From the NCBI RefSeq assembly GCF_001658025.2, contig NZ_CP014007.2, forward strand, positions 3,720,001 to 3,784,000: a stretch of DNA of 64,000 nucleotides. The letters run 5' to 3'. The stretch's first letter is position 1; each line of letters begins with the position of its first letter. This DNA is from Kosakonia oryzae (GTDB lineage: Bacteria > Pseudomonadota > Gammaproteobacteria > Enterobacterales > Enterobacteriaceae). Below are positions 29,569 through 40,116 of this stretch, piece by piece. Below the pieces are notes generated by a model. It was not told where the DNA came from, did no database searches, and saw only the letters and a list, made by a program, of their open reading frames with translations. Made by a program: the position numbers and the translations under genes.

Positions 29569-29604
29569 TTACCGCTGCAAATACTGAAGTACGTAAATTA
29601 CGGC

Positions 29605-29632
29605 CATAAAAAAGGCCGCTACGAGAGCGGCC
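29605..29632 (-). terminator. sdh-suc operon terminator
   Basis: GGCCGCT (29614-29620) / AGCGGCC (29626-29632) with a 5-base loop is followed on the minus strand by TTTTTTATGG, about 50 bases after the sucD stop. Confidence 0.9.
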
Positions 29633-29690
29633 AACCATGTCGAGACAAGTTTATGCTCCCCTCAGGGAGGAGCAATAGTTTTATTTAATG
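29608..29690 (-). ncRNA. sdhX: Possible SdhX-type RNA from the sucD 3' region
   Basis: The stretch from the sucD stop to its terminator has the position of E. coli SdhX (RybD), an sRNA cut from the end of the sdh-suc transcript that regulates ackA. It contains a GC-rich inverted repeat near 29655-29673 and the terminator hairpin at 29614-29632. The call rests on position, not on a confirmed sequence match. The exact 5' end is unknown. Confidence 0.45.
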
Positions 29691-30550
29691 ATAGATTTCA
29701 GTGCTTCGCCGATATCGGCGAGGCTACGCACAGTTTTCACCCCGGCAGCTTCCAGCGCAGCGAATTTCTCATCCGCGGTACCTTTACCACCCGCGATGAT
29801 AGCGCCCGCATGCCCCATACGTTTACCTTTCGGCGCAGTGACACCCGCGATGTAGCCAACAACCGGTTTGGTCACATGTTCTTTGATGTAAGCTGCGGCT
29901 TCTTCTTCTGCGCTACCGCCGATCTCACCGATCATAACGATCGCTTCGGTCTGCGGATCTTCCTGGAATAGTTTCAGGATATCGATAAAGTTAGAGCCTG
30001 GGATCGGGTCGCCGCCGATACCGACGCAGGTTGACTGACCAAAGCCGTAATCGGTGGTCTGTTTAACCGCTTCATAGGTCAGCGTACCGGAACGCGACAC
30101 AATACCGATTTTACCCGGTTTGTGGATATGGCCCGGCATGATACCGATTTTACACTCGCCCGGGGTGATTACACCAGGGCAGTTCGGGCCGATCATGCGC
30201 ACGCCAGCTTCGTCCAGCTTCACTTTTACTGTCAGCATATCCAGCGTCGGGATGCCTTCAGTAATGGTGATGATCAGTTTGATGCCCGCGTCGATGGCTT
30301 CCAGAATTGAGTCTTTACAGAACGGCGCCGGAACGTAAATCACGCTGGCTGTCGCGCCAGTGGCTTCCACCGCTTCACGTACGGTATTGAATACCGGCAG
30401 ACCCAGATGCGTGGTGCCGCCTTTGCCTGGCGTTACACCGCCAACCATCTGCGTACCGTAAGCAATCGCCTGCTCGGAGTGGAAAGTCCCCTGGCTACCG
30501 GTAAAACCCTGGCAGATAACTTTGGTGTTCTTATCAATCAAAACAGACAT
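29681..30550 (-). CDS. sucD: Succinyl-CoA synthetase alpha subunit SucD
   Basis: The 289-residue subunit carries the phosphohistidine in [17 protein letters not shown] near residue 246. A CoA-binding Rossmann domain lies at the N-terminus ([17 protein letters not shown]). With SucC it makes succinate and ATP or GTP from succinyl-CoA. Its ATG overlaps the sucC stop by one base (TAATG). It is the last gene of the sdh-suc block. Confidence 0.98.
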   Translation of the reverse strand: MSVLIDKNTKVICQGFTGSQGTFHSEQAIAYGTQMVGGVTPGKGGTTHLGLPVFNTVREAVEATGATASVIYVPAPFCKDSILEAIDAGIKLIITITEGIPTLDMLTVKVKLDEAGVRMIGPNCPGVITPGECKIGIMPGHIHKPGKIGIVSRSGTLTYEAVKQTTDYGFGQSTCVGIGGDPIPGSNFIDILKLFQEDPQTEAIVMIGEIGGSAEEEAAAYIKEHVTKPVVGYIAGVTAPKGKRMGHAGAIIAGGKGTADEKFAALEAAGVKTVRSLADIGEALKSIIK

Positions 30551-31716
30551 TATTTCCCCTCCACTGCGGCAACAACCTGCTGTGCTGCATCCGTCAGACT
30601 TTTCGCTGCGATAATGTTCAGACCGCTGTCCGCCAGACGTTTGGCACCCAGCTCGGCGTTGTTACCTTCCAGACGGACAACGACCGGAACGTTAACACCC
30701 ACCTCTTCTACCGCACCGATGATGCCGTCGGCGATCAGGTCGCAACGCACGATACCGCCGAAAATGTTCACCAGCACCGCTTTCACGTTCTCATCGGAGA
30801 GGATAATTTTAAACGCTTCAGTAACACGTTCTTTGGTCGCACCGCCGCCGACGTCGAGGAAGTTTGCCGGTTCGCCACCGTGCAGCTTAACGATGTCCAT
30901 GGTACCCATCGCCAGGCCAGCACCGTTGACCATGCAACCGATGTTGCCATCCAGCGCAACATAGTTCAGCTCCCACTGCGCAGCTTGCGCTTCACGCGGG
31001 TCTTCCTGCGACTGGTCGCGCATTTCGCGCAGTTCCGGCTGGCGGAACAGTGCGTTGCCATCAGCGCCCAGTTTGCCGTCGAGGCAGATCAGGTCGCCCT
31101 GTTTGGTGATGACCAGCGGGTTGATTTCGATCAGCGCCAGATCGCGCTCAAGGAAAATGGTCGCCAGCCCCATGAAAATTTTGGTGAACTGCTGAACCTG
31201 TTTGCCTTCCAGACCAAGTTTGAACGCCAGTTCACGTCCCTGGTACGGCATCGGGCCAGTCAGCGGATCAATGGTGGTTTTGTGGATCAGGTGTGGCGTC
31301 TCTTCTGCCACTTTTTCGATTTCCACGCCGCCTTCCGTCGACGCCATGAACACCACACGGCGTGAGCTGCGGTCAACAACCGCGCCCAGATACAGCTCTT
31401 TGCCAATATCCGTAGCCGCTTCCACCAGGATCTGGTTAACCGGCTGACCGTTGGCGTCTGTTTGGTAAGTTACCAGGCGTTTACCCAGCCAGTGTTCCGC
31501 AAATGCGCGAATCTCTTCTTTGCTGCTAACGACTTTTACGCCGCCCGCTTTACCACGGCCGCCCGCGTGGACCTGGCATTTCACCACCCACGGGCCGGTG
31601 CCGATTTTCGATGCGGCTTCTTCTGCTTCACGTGGGGTAGCACAGGCGTAGCCAACCGGAGTCGGCAGACCTGACCGGGCAAAAAGCTGTTTCGCCTGAT
31701 ACTCGTGTAAGTTCAT
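30550..31716 (-). CDS. sucC: Succinyl-CoA synthetase beta subunit SucC
   Basis: The 388-residue subunit begins [18 protein letters not shown]. An ATP-grasp nucleotide-binding domain ([18 protein letters not shown] near 43-60) is followed by a CoA-ligase domain ([30 protein letters not shown]). The length equals E. coli SucC; an in-frame upstream start would add 21 residues with no family support. It lies 113 bases after sucB. Confidence 0.98.
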   Translation of the reverse strand: MNLHEYQAKQLFARSGLPTPVGYACATPREAEEAASKIGTGPWVVKCQVHAGGRGKAGGVKVVSSKEEIRAFAEHWLGKRLVTYQTDANGQPVNQILVEAATDIGKELYLGAVVDRSSRRVVFMASTEGGVEIEKVAEETPHLIHKTTIDPLTGPMPYQGRELAFKLGLEGKQVQQFTKIFMGLATIFLERDLALIEINPLVITKQGDLICLDGKLGADGNALFRQPELREMRDQSQEDPREAQAAQWELNYVALDGNIGCMVNGAGLAMGTMDIVKLHGGEPANFLDVGGGATKERVTEAFKIILSDENVKAVLVNIFGGIVRCDLIADGIIGAVEEVGVNVPVVVRLEGNNAELGAKRLADSGLNIIAAKSLTDAAQQVVAAVEGK

Positions 31717-31829
31717 GTGTTCTATCCATCCTTTATTTAATTTGTCATGCCGGAAGCGCCTGGGCTTTCCGGCCTGCAAAGCAGGTGTTCGTTATAGGCC
31801 CAGCCGCCTGCGCCGCCGGGCAAAGGACA

Positions 31830-33053
31830 CTACACATCCAGCAGCAGACGCGTCGGATCTTCCAGCATTTCTTTAATTGCAACCAGGAAGCCTACAGACT
31901 CACGTCCGTCAATCAAGCGATGGTCGTAGGAGAGCGCCAGGTACATCATCGGCAGGATTTCAACTTTGCCATCGACCGCCATTGGGCGATCTTTGATGGC
32001 GTGCATGCCAAGGATCGCACTCTGCGGCGGGTTGATGATCGGCGTGGACATCAGCGAACCGAATACACCGCCGTTGGTGATGGTAAAGTTACCACCGGTC
32101 AGATCCTCAACGGTCAGCTTACCGTCACGGCCTTTTACCGCCAGTTCTTTAATTTTCTTCTCGATGTCGGCCATGCCCAGCGTATCCACATCACGCAGTA
32201 CCGGCGTAACCAGACCACGCGGTGTGGAAACCGCCATGCTGACATCGAAATAGTTGTGGTAAACCACATCATCGCCATCAATAGAGGCGTTCACTTCCGG
32301 ATAGCGTTTCAGCGCTTCAACGACCGCTTTCACGTAGAACGACATAAAGCCCAGACGGATGCCGTGGCGTTTTTCAAACGCATCACCGTACTGCTTACGC
32401 AGATCCATAATTGGCTTCATGTTGACTTCGTTAAAAGTCGTCAGCATGGCAGTAGAATTTTTCGCTTCCAGCAGACGCTCAGCTACGCGTTTACGCAGAC
32501 GGGTCATCGGCACGCGTTTTTCTGAACGGCCAGCCAGCTGCGGCGCCGGGCTGCTTGCCGGCTGAGCGGCCGGTTTGCTCTCTTCTTTAGCCGGGGCTTT
32601 TGCCAGGTACTTATCCACATCTTCACGAGTGATGCGGCCGCCAACGCCGGTACCTTTAATCGCACTGGCATCAAGGCTGTGTTCAGCCAGCAGGCGACGG
32701 ATCGCCGGGCTGAGCGCGTCGTTATTTTGCTCTTCCAGCGACGCCTGCTGGCGCTGAGCTGGCGTGGATTCTTTCGCTTCAGATTTGGCGCTGCTCTCTT
32801 TACCTGAGCTGTTGCCTTCTTTCAGGCGGCCAAGGATCTGACGGGAAGTGACCGTCGTACCTTCGTCTTCCAGCACCGCGTCCAGAACACCGTCCGCTGA
32901 AGCCGGTACTTCCAGTACCACTTTGTCCGTTTCGATTTCTACCAATACTTCATCGCGTCGGACGCTATCGCCTGGTTTTTTGTGCCAGGTCGCGACAGTC
33001 GCATCAGCAACGGACTCAGGCAGATCGGGAACAAGAATATCTACGCTACTCAT
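31830..33053 (-). CDS. sucB: 2-oxoglutarate dehydrogenase E2, dihydrolipoyl succinyltransferase SucB
   Basis: The 407-residue E2 core has a lipoyl domain first, with the lipoylated Lys44 in [13 protein letters not shown] Ser/Glu/Ala-rich linker is followed by the E1/E3-binding domain ([20 protein letters not shown] near 115). The catalytic domain holds the active-site motif [14 protein letters not shown] near 375. It starts in a TAATG overlap with sucA, and its ribosome-binding site AAAGGA lies inside the last sucA codons. Confidence 0.97.
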   Translation of the reverse strand: MSSVDILVPDLPESVADATVATWHKKPGDSVRRDEVLVEIETDKVVLEVPASADGVLDAVLEDEGTTVTSRQILGRLKEGNSSGKESSAKSEAKESTPAQRQQASLEEQNNDALSPAIRRLLAEHSLDASAIKGTGVGGRITREDVDKYLAKAPAKEESKPAAQPASSPAPQLAGRSEKRVPMTRLRKRVAERLLEAKNSTAMLTTFNEVNMKPIMDLRKQYGDAFEKRHGIRLGFMSFYVKAVVEALKRYPEVNASIDGDDVVYHNYFDVSMAVSTPRGLVTPVLRDVDTLGMADIEKKIKELAVKGRDGKLTVEDLTGGNFTITNGGVFGSLMSTPIINPPQSAILGMHAIKDRPMAVDGKVEILPMMYLALSYDHRLIDGRESVGFLVAIKEMLEDPTRLLLDV

Positions 33054-35875
33054 TATTTATCCTTTATTGAATCGACGTTCAGCGCGTCATTCACCAGATC
33101 TTGCTGTTGCTTCTGGTGAACGGACAGATATCCCACCGCCGGGGAGGCGGAGGCCGGGCGTCCTGCATAGCGCAGAGCGGCCCCGAAAGGTATCACATCA
33201 CGGAAATGATGCTGGCTGCAGTACCATGCGCCCTGGTTAAGCGGCTCTTCCTGGCACCAGACAAAATCATGTACGTGCGCATAAGGTTTCAACGCGTCCT
33301 GCACCGACTGATGCGGGAACGGGTACAACTGCTCAATACGGACAATGGCGACATCCTTCTGGTCATTTTTACGACGCTGTTCAAGCAGGTCGTAATAAAC
33401 CTTACCAGAACAAAGGATAACGCGCTTCACGGCTTGCGGATCCAAATCATCCACTTCACCAATCGCCGGCATGAAGGTGCCATTCGCCAGTTCATCCAGC
33501 GTGGAGACCGCCTGCGGATGACGCAGCAGCGACTTCGGTGACATCACCACCAGCGGGCGACGCATACCGCGCAGCGCCTGACGACGCAGCATATGGTAAA
33601 CCTGTGCCGGGGTGGACGGGACGCAAACCTGCATGTTTTGCTCAGCGCACAGTTGCAGATAACGCTCCAGACGGGCCGAGGAGTGCTCCGGGCCCTGCCC
33701 TTCATAGCCATGCGGCAACAGCATTACCAGCCCGCACATACGGCCCCACTTCTGTTCGCCGGAACTGATGAACTGGTCAATCACCACCTGTGCGCCGTTA
33801 GCGAAATCGCCGAACTGCGCTTCCCAGATGGTCAGCGTACGCGGCTCAGCGGTGGCGTAGCCATATTCAAAAGCCAGCACCGCTTCTTCAGAGAGCACGG
33901 AGTCCCACACGCGGAATGCGCCCTGGCCATTATGCACGTGGCTCAGCGGTGTATAGGTTGAACCGTTGGCCTGGTTATGGATCACAGCATGGCGATGGAA
34001 GAAAGTACCGCGCCCGGAATCTTCGCCGGAGAGACGCACCGGAATGCCTTCATCAACCAGCGTGGCGTAAGCCAGCGTTTCAGCGCCGCCCCAGTCGAAC
34101 AGTTTCTCGCCATTCGCCATTAATTGGCGATCGGCATAAATTTTCGCCACACGGGATTGCATCTCAATGGCTTCCGGCACCGTGCTGATGCGCTTCGCCA
34201 GCTCTTGCAGGCGTTTCATCTCTACTTTGTTCGGGTAGCTCTCATCCCATTCGTGGTTGAGGTACGGCGACCAGGTAAAGGAGTGCATATTCATTGGACG
34301 CCATTCAGCGACCACACACTCGCCCGCATCCAGCGCGTCGCGGTACAGGTTAACCATCTCAGTGGCATCTTCCAGCGTGATGGTTTTGTCCTGCTCCAGG
34401 CGATCGGCGTAGATTTTACGCGGCGTCGGATGTTTTTTGATTTTCTGGTACATCAACGGCTGGGTTGCGCTCGGCTCGTCGGCTTCGTTATGGCCGTGAC
34501 GGCGGTAGCACACCAGGTCGATAAATACATCGCGTTTGAAGGTATTACGGAAGTCCAGCGCCAGACGCGTAACGAAAGCAACCGCTTCCGGATCGTCCGC
34601 GTTGACGTGGAAAATGGGTGCCTGCACCATTTTACCGATATCGGTACAGTACGGCGTAGAGCGGGCATCCAGCGGGTTCGAGGTGGTGAAACCGACCTGG
34701 TTGTTGATCACCACGCGCACCGTACCGCCCACTTCATAGCCGCGCGCTTTGGACATGTTCAGGGTTTCCTGTACCACGCCCTGACCCGCCACCGCCGCGT
34801 CACCGTGAATGGTGATCGGCAGCACTTTATTGCTGCTCGGCTCAGAGAGACGATCAAGACGCGCGCGTACGGAACCAATCACCACCGGGCTAACGATTTC
34901 CAGGTGCGACGGGTTAAACGCCAGCGCCAGGTGCACCAGCCCGCCTTCGGTCTCAACGTCAGACGAGAAGCCCATATGGTATTTCACGTCGCCGGTACCG
35001 AGGTGTTCTTTATGTTTACCGGCAAACTCGTCGAACAGATCCTGCGGCTGTTTGCCCAGCACGTTGACCAGCACGTTCAGACGACCGCGGTGCGCCATGC
35101 CCAGCACCACTTCGCGGGTGCCGCTTTTGCCTGCATGGCGAATCATCTCTTTCAACAGCGGTATCAGCGCATCGCCGCCTTCCAGCGAGAAGCGTTTCGC
35201 GCCCGGGAACTTCGCCCCGAGGTAGCGCTCCAGACCTTCAGCCGCCGTCAGTTCGCTTAAGAAACGTTTTTTCTCTTCGCTGCTGAAGCTCGATTTTCCG
35301 GCTGCTGACTCAATCCGCTGCTGGATCCAGCGCTTCTCTTCGGTGCTGGTAATGTGCATGTATTCCGCGCCGATCGAACCGCAATAGGTCTCTTTCAGCG
35401 CTTTGATCAATTCGCCCAGCGGCAGGGTATCTTTCCCAATCGCAAAGGAACCTACGTTATAGCTGTTCTGGTAATCCGCTTCGCTCAAATCATGGAATGC
35501 CGGATCCAGATCGGCAACGCGTTCTTGCTGCCACAGTCCCAACGGATCGAGATTCGCATGCTGGTGACCACGGAAGCGGTAGGCGTTGATCAACTGCAGG
35601 ACTTTGACCTGCTTAACGTTGGTGTCGGGGTCGGAGATAGAGGAAGAGTAACGTGAGGCATCTTTCGCCAGTTGACGGAAATAATCACGTGTTTTGGAGT
35701 GGAACTGATCCGGTTTGACTCCGGTGCCCGGTAACTGCTGGAACATAGATCGCCAGTTAGCATCTACCGAGTCAGGATCGGTTAAGAAGTCTTCATAGAG
35801 CTGTTCTATCCAGCTCTGGTTTGACCCAGAGAGGAAAGAAGAGTCCAGCCAGGCTTTCATTGCGCCGTTCTGCAT
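33053..35875 (-). CDS. sucA: 2-oxoglutarate dehydrogenase E1 SucA, extended C-terminus
   Basis: The 940-residue thiamin diphosphate enzyme decarboxylates 2-oxoglutarate. Visible are the substrate and cofactor motifs [13 protein letters not shown] near 260, [16 protein letters not shown] near 320 and the [20 protein letters not shown] segment near 420. E. coli SucA has 933 residues and ends NVE; here the frame continues NVDSIKDK and stops in TAATG overlap with sucB. It belongs to the sdhCDAB-sucABCD block but is separated from sdhB by 363 bases with repeats. Confidence 0.97.
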   Translation of the reverse strand: MQNGAMKAWLDSSFLSGSNQSWIEQLYEDFLTDPDSVDANWRSMFQQLPGTGVKPDQFHSKTRDYFRQLAKDASRYSSSISDPDTNVKQVKVLQLINAYRFRGHQHANLDPLGLWQQERVADLDPAFHDLSEADYQNSYNVGSFAIGKDTLPLGELIKALKETYCGSIGAEYMHITSTEEKRWIQQRIESAAGKSSFSSEEKKRFLSELTAAEGLERYLGAKFPGAKRFSLEGGDALIPLLKEMIRHAGKSGTREVVLGMAHRGRLNVLVNVLGKQPQDLFDEFAGKHKEHLGTGDVKYHMGFSSDVETEGGLVHLALAFNPSHLEIVSPVVIGSVRARLDRLSEPSSNKVLPITIHGDAAVAGQGVVQETLNMSKARGYEVGGTVRVVINNQVGFTTSNPLDARSTPYCTDIGKMVQAPIFHVNADDPEAVAFVTRLALDFRNTFKRDVFIDLVCYRRHGHNEADEPSATQPLMYQKIKKHPTPRKIYADRLEQDKTITLEDATEMVNLYRDALDAGECVVAEWRPMNMHSFTWSPYLNHEWDESYPNKVEMKRLQELAKRISTVPEAIEMQSRVAKIYADRQLMANGEKLFDWGGAETLAYATLVDEGIPVRLSGEDSGRGTFFHRHAVIHNQANGSTYTPLSHVHNGQGAFRVWDSVLSEEAVLAFEYGYATAEPRTLTIWEAQFGDFANGAQVVIDQFISSGEQKWGRMCGLVMLLPHGYEGQGPEHSSARLERYLQLCAEQNMQVCVPSTPAQVYHMLRRQALRGMRRPLVVMSPKSLLRHPQAVSTLDELANGTFMPAIGEVDDLDPQAVKRVILCSGKVYYDLLEQRRKNDQKDVAIVRIEQLYPFPHQSVQDALKPYAHVHDFVWCQEEPLNQGAWYCSQHHFRDVIPFGAALRYAGRPASASPAVGYLSVHQKQQQDLVNDALNVDSIKDK

Positions 35876-35987
35876 CGTGATCCCTTAAGCATTGTTATGC
35901 TTACTTCGCCGTGGATAACTACGACGTACACCGAGTAGCGCACGTCCCAGGGTTCACTTGCGGGCTCTTGGCGGCCCGCGAAGGAAC

Positions 35988-36147
35988 CTTTAAAAACTGC
36001 CCTAATCTTCGCTGTCCGGGCTGCGACTGTGTTGGCTGCCTTCACTTACCCTGGTCACATAGTTCACTATGTTCCCAGGGATGCGCTCAGTTGCCGCCTT
36101 GTCTCGCTCCAGACATCTCGATTATGTCTTTGTGGCGGTTTTTAAAG
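35988..36147. repeat. Large imperfect palindrome, IRU/ERIC-like
   Basis: Outer arms CTTTAAAAACTGCC (35988-36001) and GGCGGTTTTTAAAG (36134-36147) match with one exception. The middle has a hairpin CCCTGG..CATAG/CTATG..CCAGGG (36049-36080). The flanks between are also roughly complementary, so the whole element could fold into one long arm. The centre (GTTGGCTGCCTTCACTTACC) resembles enterobacterial IRU/ERIC elements. The length and outer arms are not those of the standard 127-base ERIC. Confidence 0.6.
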
Positions 36148-36202
36148 ATTTCCTGCTTTTGTATCGCCCCTACCGGGCCGACAAACATCACTCATACTGT
36201 AG

Positions 36203-36229
36203 GCCGGATAGGCGCAAGCGCTATCCGGC
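36203..36229. repeat. REP unit
   Basis: GCCGGATAG (36203-36211) / CTATCCGGC (36221-36229) preceded by GTAG is a typical enterobacterial REP palindrome. It lies 10 bases past the sdhB stop, where it could stabilise the sdh mRNA 3' end. Confidence 0.85.
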
Positions 36230-36238
36230 ACGGACTCA

Positions 36239-36955
36239 TTACGCACTTCTTTGCAACAACATCGACTTAATATGGCCGATGGCGCGCGTCGGGTTCAGCC
36301 CTTTCGGACATACACTGACGCAGTTCATGATGCTGTGGCAGCGGAATACGCTGAAAGCATCGCTCAACCCTTCCAGACGGTTGTCGGTTTCGGTATCGCG
36401 GCTGTCGATCAGGAAGCGATACGCCGCCAGCAAGCCAGCCGGGCCGATAAACTTATCCGGGTTCCACCAGAACGACGGGCATGACGTTGAACAGCAGGCG
36501 CAAAGAATACATTCGTACAGGCCATCGAGCTTTTCACGCTGCTCTGGTGACTGTAAATGTTCTCTGGCCGGTGGATTTTGCCCATTATTCAATAAGTAAG
36601 GTTTAATCTTCTCATATTGGGCATAGAATTGTCCCATGTCCACCACCAAATCGCGGATAACCGGCAACCCCGGCAGCGGGCGGATAACGATTTTCTGTTT
36701 GCCGTTGCCAAGCGCGGAAATCGGGGTGATGCAGGCAAGACCATTCTTACCGTTCATGTTCAGACCATCGGAACCACATACACCTTCACGGCAGGAGCGG
36801 CGGAACGACAGTGTAGAATCCTTTTCTTTCAGCTGGATTAATGCATCCAGCAACATCATGTCGCGCCCTTCTTCCGCTTCCAGCGTGTAATCCTGCATAC
36901 GCGGCGCGTCATCCACATCCGGGTTATAGCGATAAATCGAGAATTCGAGTTTCAT
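36239..36955 (-). CDS. sdhB: Succinate dehydrogenase iron-sulfur subunit SdhB
   Basis: The 238-residue subunit has three clusters. The [2Fe-2S] ligands are in SCREGVCGSDG and NGLAC (about 54-75). The [4Fe-4S] and [3Fe-4S] ligands are in CILCACCSTSCP (about 148-159) and CHSIMNCVSVCP (about 205-216). It passes electrons from the SdhA flavin to quinone. Two ATGs abut (36958, 36955); the second gives the E. coli length. It lies 15 bases after sdhA. Confidence 0.98.
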   Translation of the reverse strand: MKLEFSIYRYNPDVDDAPRMQDYTLEAEEGRDMMLLDALIQLKEKDSTLSFRRSCREGVCGSDGLNMNGKNGLACITPISALGNGKQKIVIRPLPGLPVIRDLVVDMGQFYAQYEKIKPYLLNNGQNPPAREHLQSPEQREKLDGLYECILCACCSTSCPSFWWNPDKFIGPAGLLAAYRFLIDSRDTETDNRLEGLSDAFSVFRCHSIMNCVSVCPKGLNPTRAIGHIKSMLLQRSA

Positions 36956-36970
36956 CATCCTGTCTCCGCA

Positions 36971-38737
36971 TTAATAAGTACGAATCTTCGGCGGGAACGC
37001 CGGACGCAGTTTCGGTTCCATATTCACGCTACGGCGCGTCATGGATTCCGTTTCTGGCAGATACAGGCTGTGGCACAACCAGTTTTCATCGTCACGATCC
37101 GGATAGTCGAAGCGGCTGTGTGCGCCACGGCTTTCGGTACGGAAGTTTGCGGAAACAGCCGTTGCGTAAGCGGTTTCCATCAGGTTATCCAGCTCCAGGC
37201 ACTCAACGCGCTGAGTATTGAATTCGCTCGACGTATCATCCAGACGGGCCTCTTTCAGGCGCTCGCGGATCACTTTCAGTTGTTCAAGACCTTTCGCCAT
37301 CGCATCACCTTCGCGGAACACCGAGAAGTTATGCTGCATACACTCTTGCAGCGCTTTGCGGATGGTGACCGGATCTTCGCCGCTGCGGTTGTTGTTCCAG
37401 CGGTTGAGGCGCGTGAGCGACCCTTCGATATCCGATTCGCTGGCATCGCGCAGCGTACCCTGTTCAGCGATAGATTCTTGTAAATGCAGACCTGCCGCAC
37501 GGCCGAAGACCACCAGGTCGAGCAGCGAGTTGCCGCCCAGACGGTTGGCGCCGTGAACCGATACGCAGGCAATTTCGCCCACCGCAAACAGCCCCGGGAT
37601 CACCACATCTTCGCCCTTCTCGTTGACCGTCAACGCCTGACCGGTCACTTTGGTCGGAATACCGCCCATCATATAGTGGCAGGTCGGGATCACCGGGATT
37701 GGCTCTTTTACTGGATCTACGTGTGCAAAAGTGCGCGACAGTTCCAGGATCCCCGGCAGGCGCGATTCCAGCACCTCTTTACCCAGGTGATCGAGTTTCA
37801 GTTTGGCGTGCGGCCCCCACGGACCATCACAGCCGCGACCTTCACGGATTTCGATCATGATGGAGCGCGCTACCACATCACGACCCGCCAGGTCTTTGGC
37901 ATTCGGCGCATAACGCTCCATAAAGCGCTCGCCGTGTTTGTTCAGCAAATAGCCGCCTTCACCACGGCAGCCTTCCGTCACCAGCACCCCTGCCCCGGCG
38001 ATACCGGTCGGGTGGAACTGCCACATCTCCATATCCTGCACCGGAACACCCGCGCGCAGTGCCATACCCACGCCGTCGCCGGTATTAATGTGCGCATTGG
38101 TGGTGGACTGGTAAATACGGCCTGCGCCGCCGGTTGCCAGCACGGTTGCGCGGGCTTTGAAGTAGACGACTTCACCGGTTTCAATGCACAGCGCGGTACA
38201 ACCCACGACAGCGCCATCCTGGTTTTTCACCAGATCCAGCGCGTACCACTCGGAAAAGATGGTAGTGTGGTTTTTCAGGTTCTGCTGATAAAGGGTATGC
38301 AACAGCGCGTGGCCGGTACGGTCCGCTGCCGCTGCGGTACGTGCCGCCTGCTCGCCGCCGAAGTTCTTCGACTGGCCGCCAAACGGACGCTGATAGATAC
38401 GACCATCATCAAGGCGGGAGAACGGCAGACCCATATGCTCCAGCTCAAGAATCGCTTCCGGGCCGGTTTTGCACATATATTCAATCGCGTCCTGGTCACC
38501 GATATAGTCGGAACCTTTTACCGTGTCATACATGTGCCATTCCCAGTTATCTTCATGGGTATTGCCCAGTGCAACGGTGATGCCGCCCTGCGCAGACACA
38601 GTGTGGGAACGGGTTGGGAAAACTTTGGAGAGCAGCGCACAGGTTTGCCCGCTCTGGGAAATTTGCAGCGCCGCGCGCATACCTGCGCCGCCCGCGCCTA
38701 TAACAACAGCATCAAATTCTCTGACTGGCAATTTCAT
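36971..38737 (-). CDS. sdhA: Succinate dehydrogenase flavoprotein subunit SdhA
   Basis: The 588-residue subunit has the N-terminal FAD motif [14 protein letters not shown] and the covalent FAD attachment His45 in [13 protein letters not shown]. Active-site residues are in HPTGIAGAG and the segment RDVVARSI. It oxidises succinate to fumarate in complex II. Its start overlaps the sdhD stop by one base (TAATG). The upstream in-frame codons would add four residues without support. Confidence 0.98.
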   Translation of the reverse strand: MKLPVREFDAVVIGAGGAGMRAALQISQSGQTCALLSKVFPTRSHTVSAQGGITVALGNTHEDNWEWHMYDTVKGSDYIGDQDAIEYMCKTGPEAILELEHMGLPFSRLDDGRIYQRPFGGQSKNFGGEQAARTAAAADRTGHALLHTLYQQNLKNHTTIFSEWYALDLVKNQDGAVVGCTALCIETGEVVYFKARATVLATGGAGRIYQSTTNAHINTGDGVGMALRAGVPVQDMEMWQFHPTGIAGAGVLVTEGCRGEGGYLLNKHGERFMERYAPNAKDLAGRDVVARSIMIEIREGRGCDGPWGPHAKLKLDHLGKEVLESRLPGILELSRTFAHVDPVKEPIPVIPTCHYMMGGIPTKVTGQALTVNEKGEDVVIPGLFAVGEIACVSVHGANRLGGNSLLDLVVFGRAAGLHLQESIAEQGTLRDASESDIEGSLTRLNRWNNNRSGEDPVTIRKALQECMQHNFSVFREGDAMAKGLEQLKVIRERLKEARLDDTSSEFNTQRVECLELDNLMETAYATAVSANFRTESRGAHSRFDYPDRDDENWLCHSLYLPETESMTRRSVNMEPKLRPAFPPKIRTY

Positions 38738-39084
38738 TACACACCCCACACCACAACGAATCCATAAATCACGTAAGCCGCCAGTGCCACAACAATAACC
38801 AGTTGCAGAATCAGACGTACAGCCAGCGGTTTAACGTAGTCGGTCAACACTTGCCACATGCCAATCCAGGCATGGATCAGAATGGAAAACAGAGCCAGCA
38901 GAGTGAAGACTTTGGTAAAGGCGGAGGAGAAGAAACCGGTCCAGACCACCCAGGTCAGGTCGCCATGCAGGGCGAAAAAACCCACCATATAGATGATGTA
39001 TAACGTCAGGACGATGGCAGTAGCACGGACAAGAATAAAATCATGTACGCCGTTGCGTCCTAATGCGGAGGCGTTGCTTACCAT
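38737..39084 (-). CDS. sdhD: Succinate dehydrogenase membrane anchor SdhD
   Basis: The 115-residue anchor has three membrane helices. The heme b ligand His is in [22 protein letters not shown] near 71, with the quinone-site Tyr of TDYVKP near 83. It overlaps sdhC by 7 bases and sdhA by one base. In E. coli RyhB pairs at the sdhD start; I did not test pairing here. Confidence 0.96.
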   Translation of the reverse strand: MVSNASALGRNGVHDFILVRATAIVLTLYIIYMVGFFALHGDLTWVVWTGFFSSAFTKVFTLLALFSILIHAWIGMWQVLTDYVKPLAVRLILQLVIVVALAAYVIYGFVVVWGV

Positions 39085-39467
39085 ACGAGAACTCCTGCGA
39101 GAATTGAAAGCACGACAGTGATCACAAAAGAAAGGTTAGCGGAACGTTTTCCTGCTTCGAAGGTTTCTTCCAGCCAGCCAAAATCCATCAGCATGTGACG
39201 AATCCCGCCGACAGCGTGATACGCCAGCGCGGTGAGGATGCCCCACAGAATGAATTTCACGAAGAAGCTGTTCACGATGGCAGCGGCAGTCAGGAAGCCG
39301 TCTTCAGATGACAGCGACAGGCCCAGTAACCACAGCAGAATACCGACGGCCACAAACGTAATGACGCCGGAGACGCGGTGAAGAATGGAAGCTATAGCCG
39401 TAACAGGAAACCGAATTGTTGTCAGATCCAGATTGACAGGTCTTTGTTTTTTCACATTTTTTATCAT
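39078..39467 (-). CDS. sdhC: Succinate dehydrogenase cytochrome b556 SdhC
   Basis: The 129-residue anchor has three membrane helices. The heme-binding His is in [20 protein letters not shown] near 84 and the quinone-site residues in [10 protein letters not shown]. The start [15 protein letters not shown] gives the E. coli length; an in-frame extension (MWALF) lacks support. It is the first gene of sdhCDAB-sucABCD and is divergent from gltA. Confidence 0.97.
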   Translation of the reverse strand: MIKNVKKQRPVNLDLTTIRFPVTAIASILHRVSGVITFVAVGILLWLLGLSLSSEDGFLTAAAIVNSFFVKFILWGILTALAYHAVGGIRHMLMDFGWLEETFEAGKRSANLSFVITVVLSILAGVLVW

Positions 39468-40116
39468 GAATAACGCCCACATGCTATTCTTATAGTTTCC
39501 TTCCTCCGGTCTGCGTGCGGGTCAGACAGCGTCCTTTTCTATAACTGCTCGTCATGCAAAAAATTAGCTTCCAGATGCTAAACGACAGGTTACAACGCTG
39601 GGTGGCTCGGGATGGCAGGGTATTCCGGAGACCTGGCGGCAGTATAGGTCGTTCACAAAATCATTACAATTAACCTACATATAGTTTGTCGGGTTTTATG
39701 CAGAACAGTGACGCCCATCACGATAACAACATTCTTTTAAAATTTAATCATCTGATTTGACAAAAGTTAAACATTCTTGTTACAAACTACGCCGAATAAG
39801 GCTTATAATTCGCAAAAGTTATGGGGTCTTGCTTTCACCTGAGAATAAGTTATGTAACAGTGTGATGGTATTGACCGATGTAATCAGGACGGTTATTAGT
39901 GATATACAGGTTTGATAAATTCGGACTGCTGAGACGCTGATTTGCTGTTTTTTCACTGTATTTTCAATGTGTACTGGCACGCGCCATTGCTCTGTACCCT
40001 GGTTCTCCCTCTCCACAGAGCTGCGAGCTAATAACAAACTGGTAACGTTGACGGGCAGTTGAAAGCAAATCCGGTAACTGGCAGTCTTAAGCAATAAGGC
40101 GCTAAGGAGACCGTAA
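39468..40116. promoter_or_regulatory. sdhC-gltA divergent control region
   Basis: This 649-base gap has no credible gene. A CRP-like site GTGA (39708-39711) N6 TCAC (39718-39721) is in the AT-rich middle, fitting the known CRP activation of the sdh promoter. E. coli has a gap of similar size here with ArcA, FNR and CRP control of both units. Exact promoters for sdhC and gltA cannot be fixed by eye. Confidence 0.55.

Larger units (their letters stand above)
35876..36238. other. sdhB-sucA intergenic region with repeats
   Basis: This 363-base gap has no gene. It contains a hairpin with long arms (35951-35965 and 35974-35988), a palindromic element of about 160 bases (35988-36147) and a REP unit (36203-36229). 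E. coli also has repeats and a promoter in this interval. A sucA promoter may lie close to the sucA start, but I cannot place it. Confidence 0.6.

Noticed and set aside
34124-35260. Plus-strand open frame opposite sucA (378 codons)
   Set aside because: Antisense shadow of sucA with no domain and unnatural composition.
37484-38767. Long plus-strand open frame opposite sdhA (427 codons)
   Set aside because: It is the shadow of a highly conserved, codon-biased gene on the other strand. The translation is rich in His, Arg and Gln with no recognisable domain.
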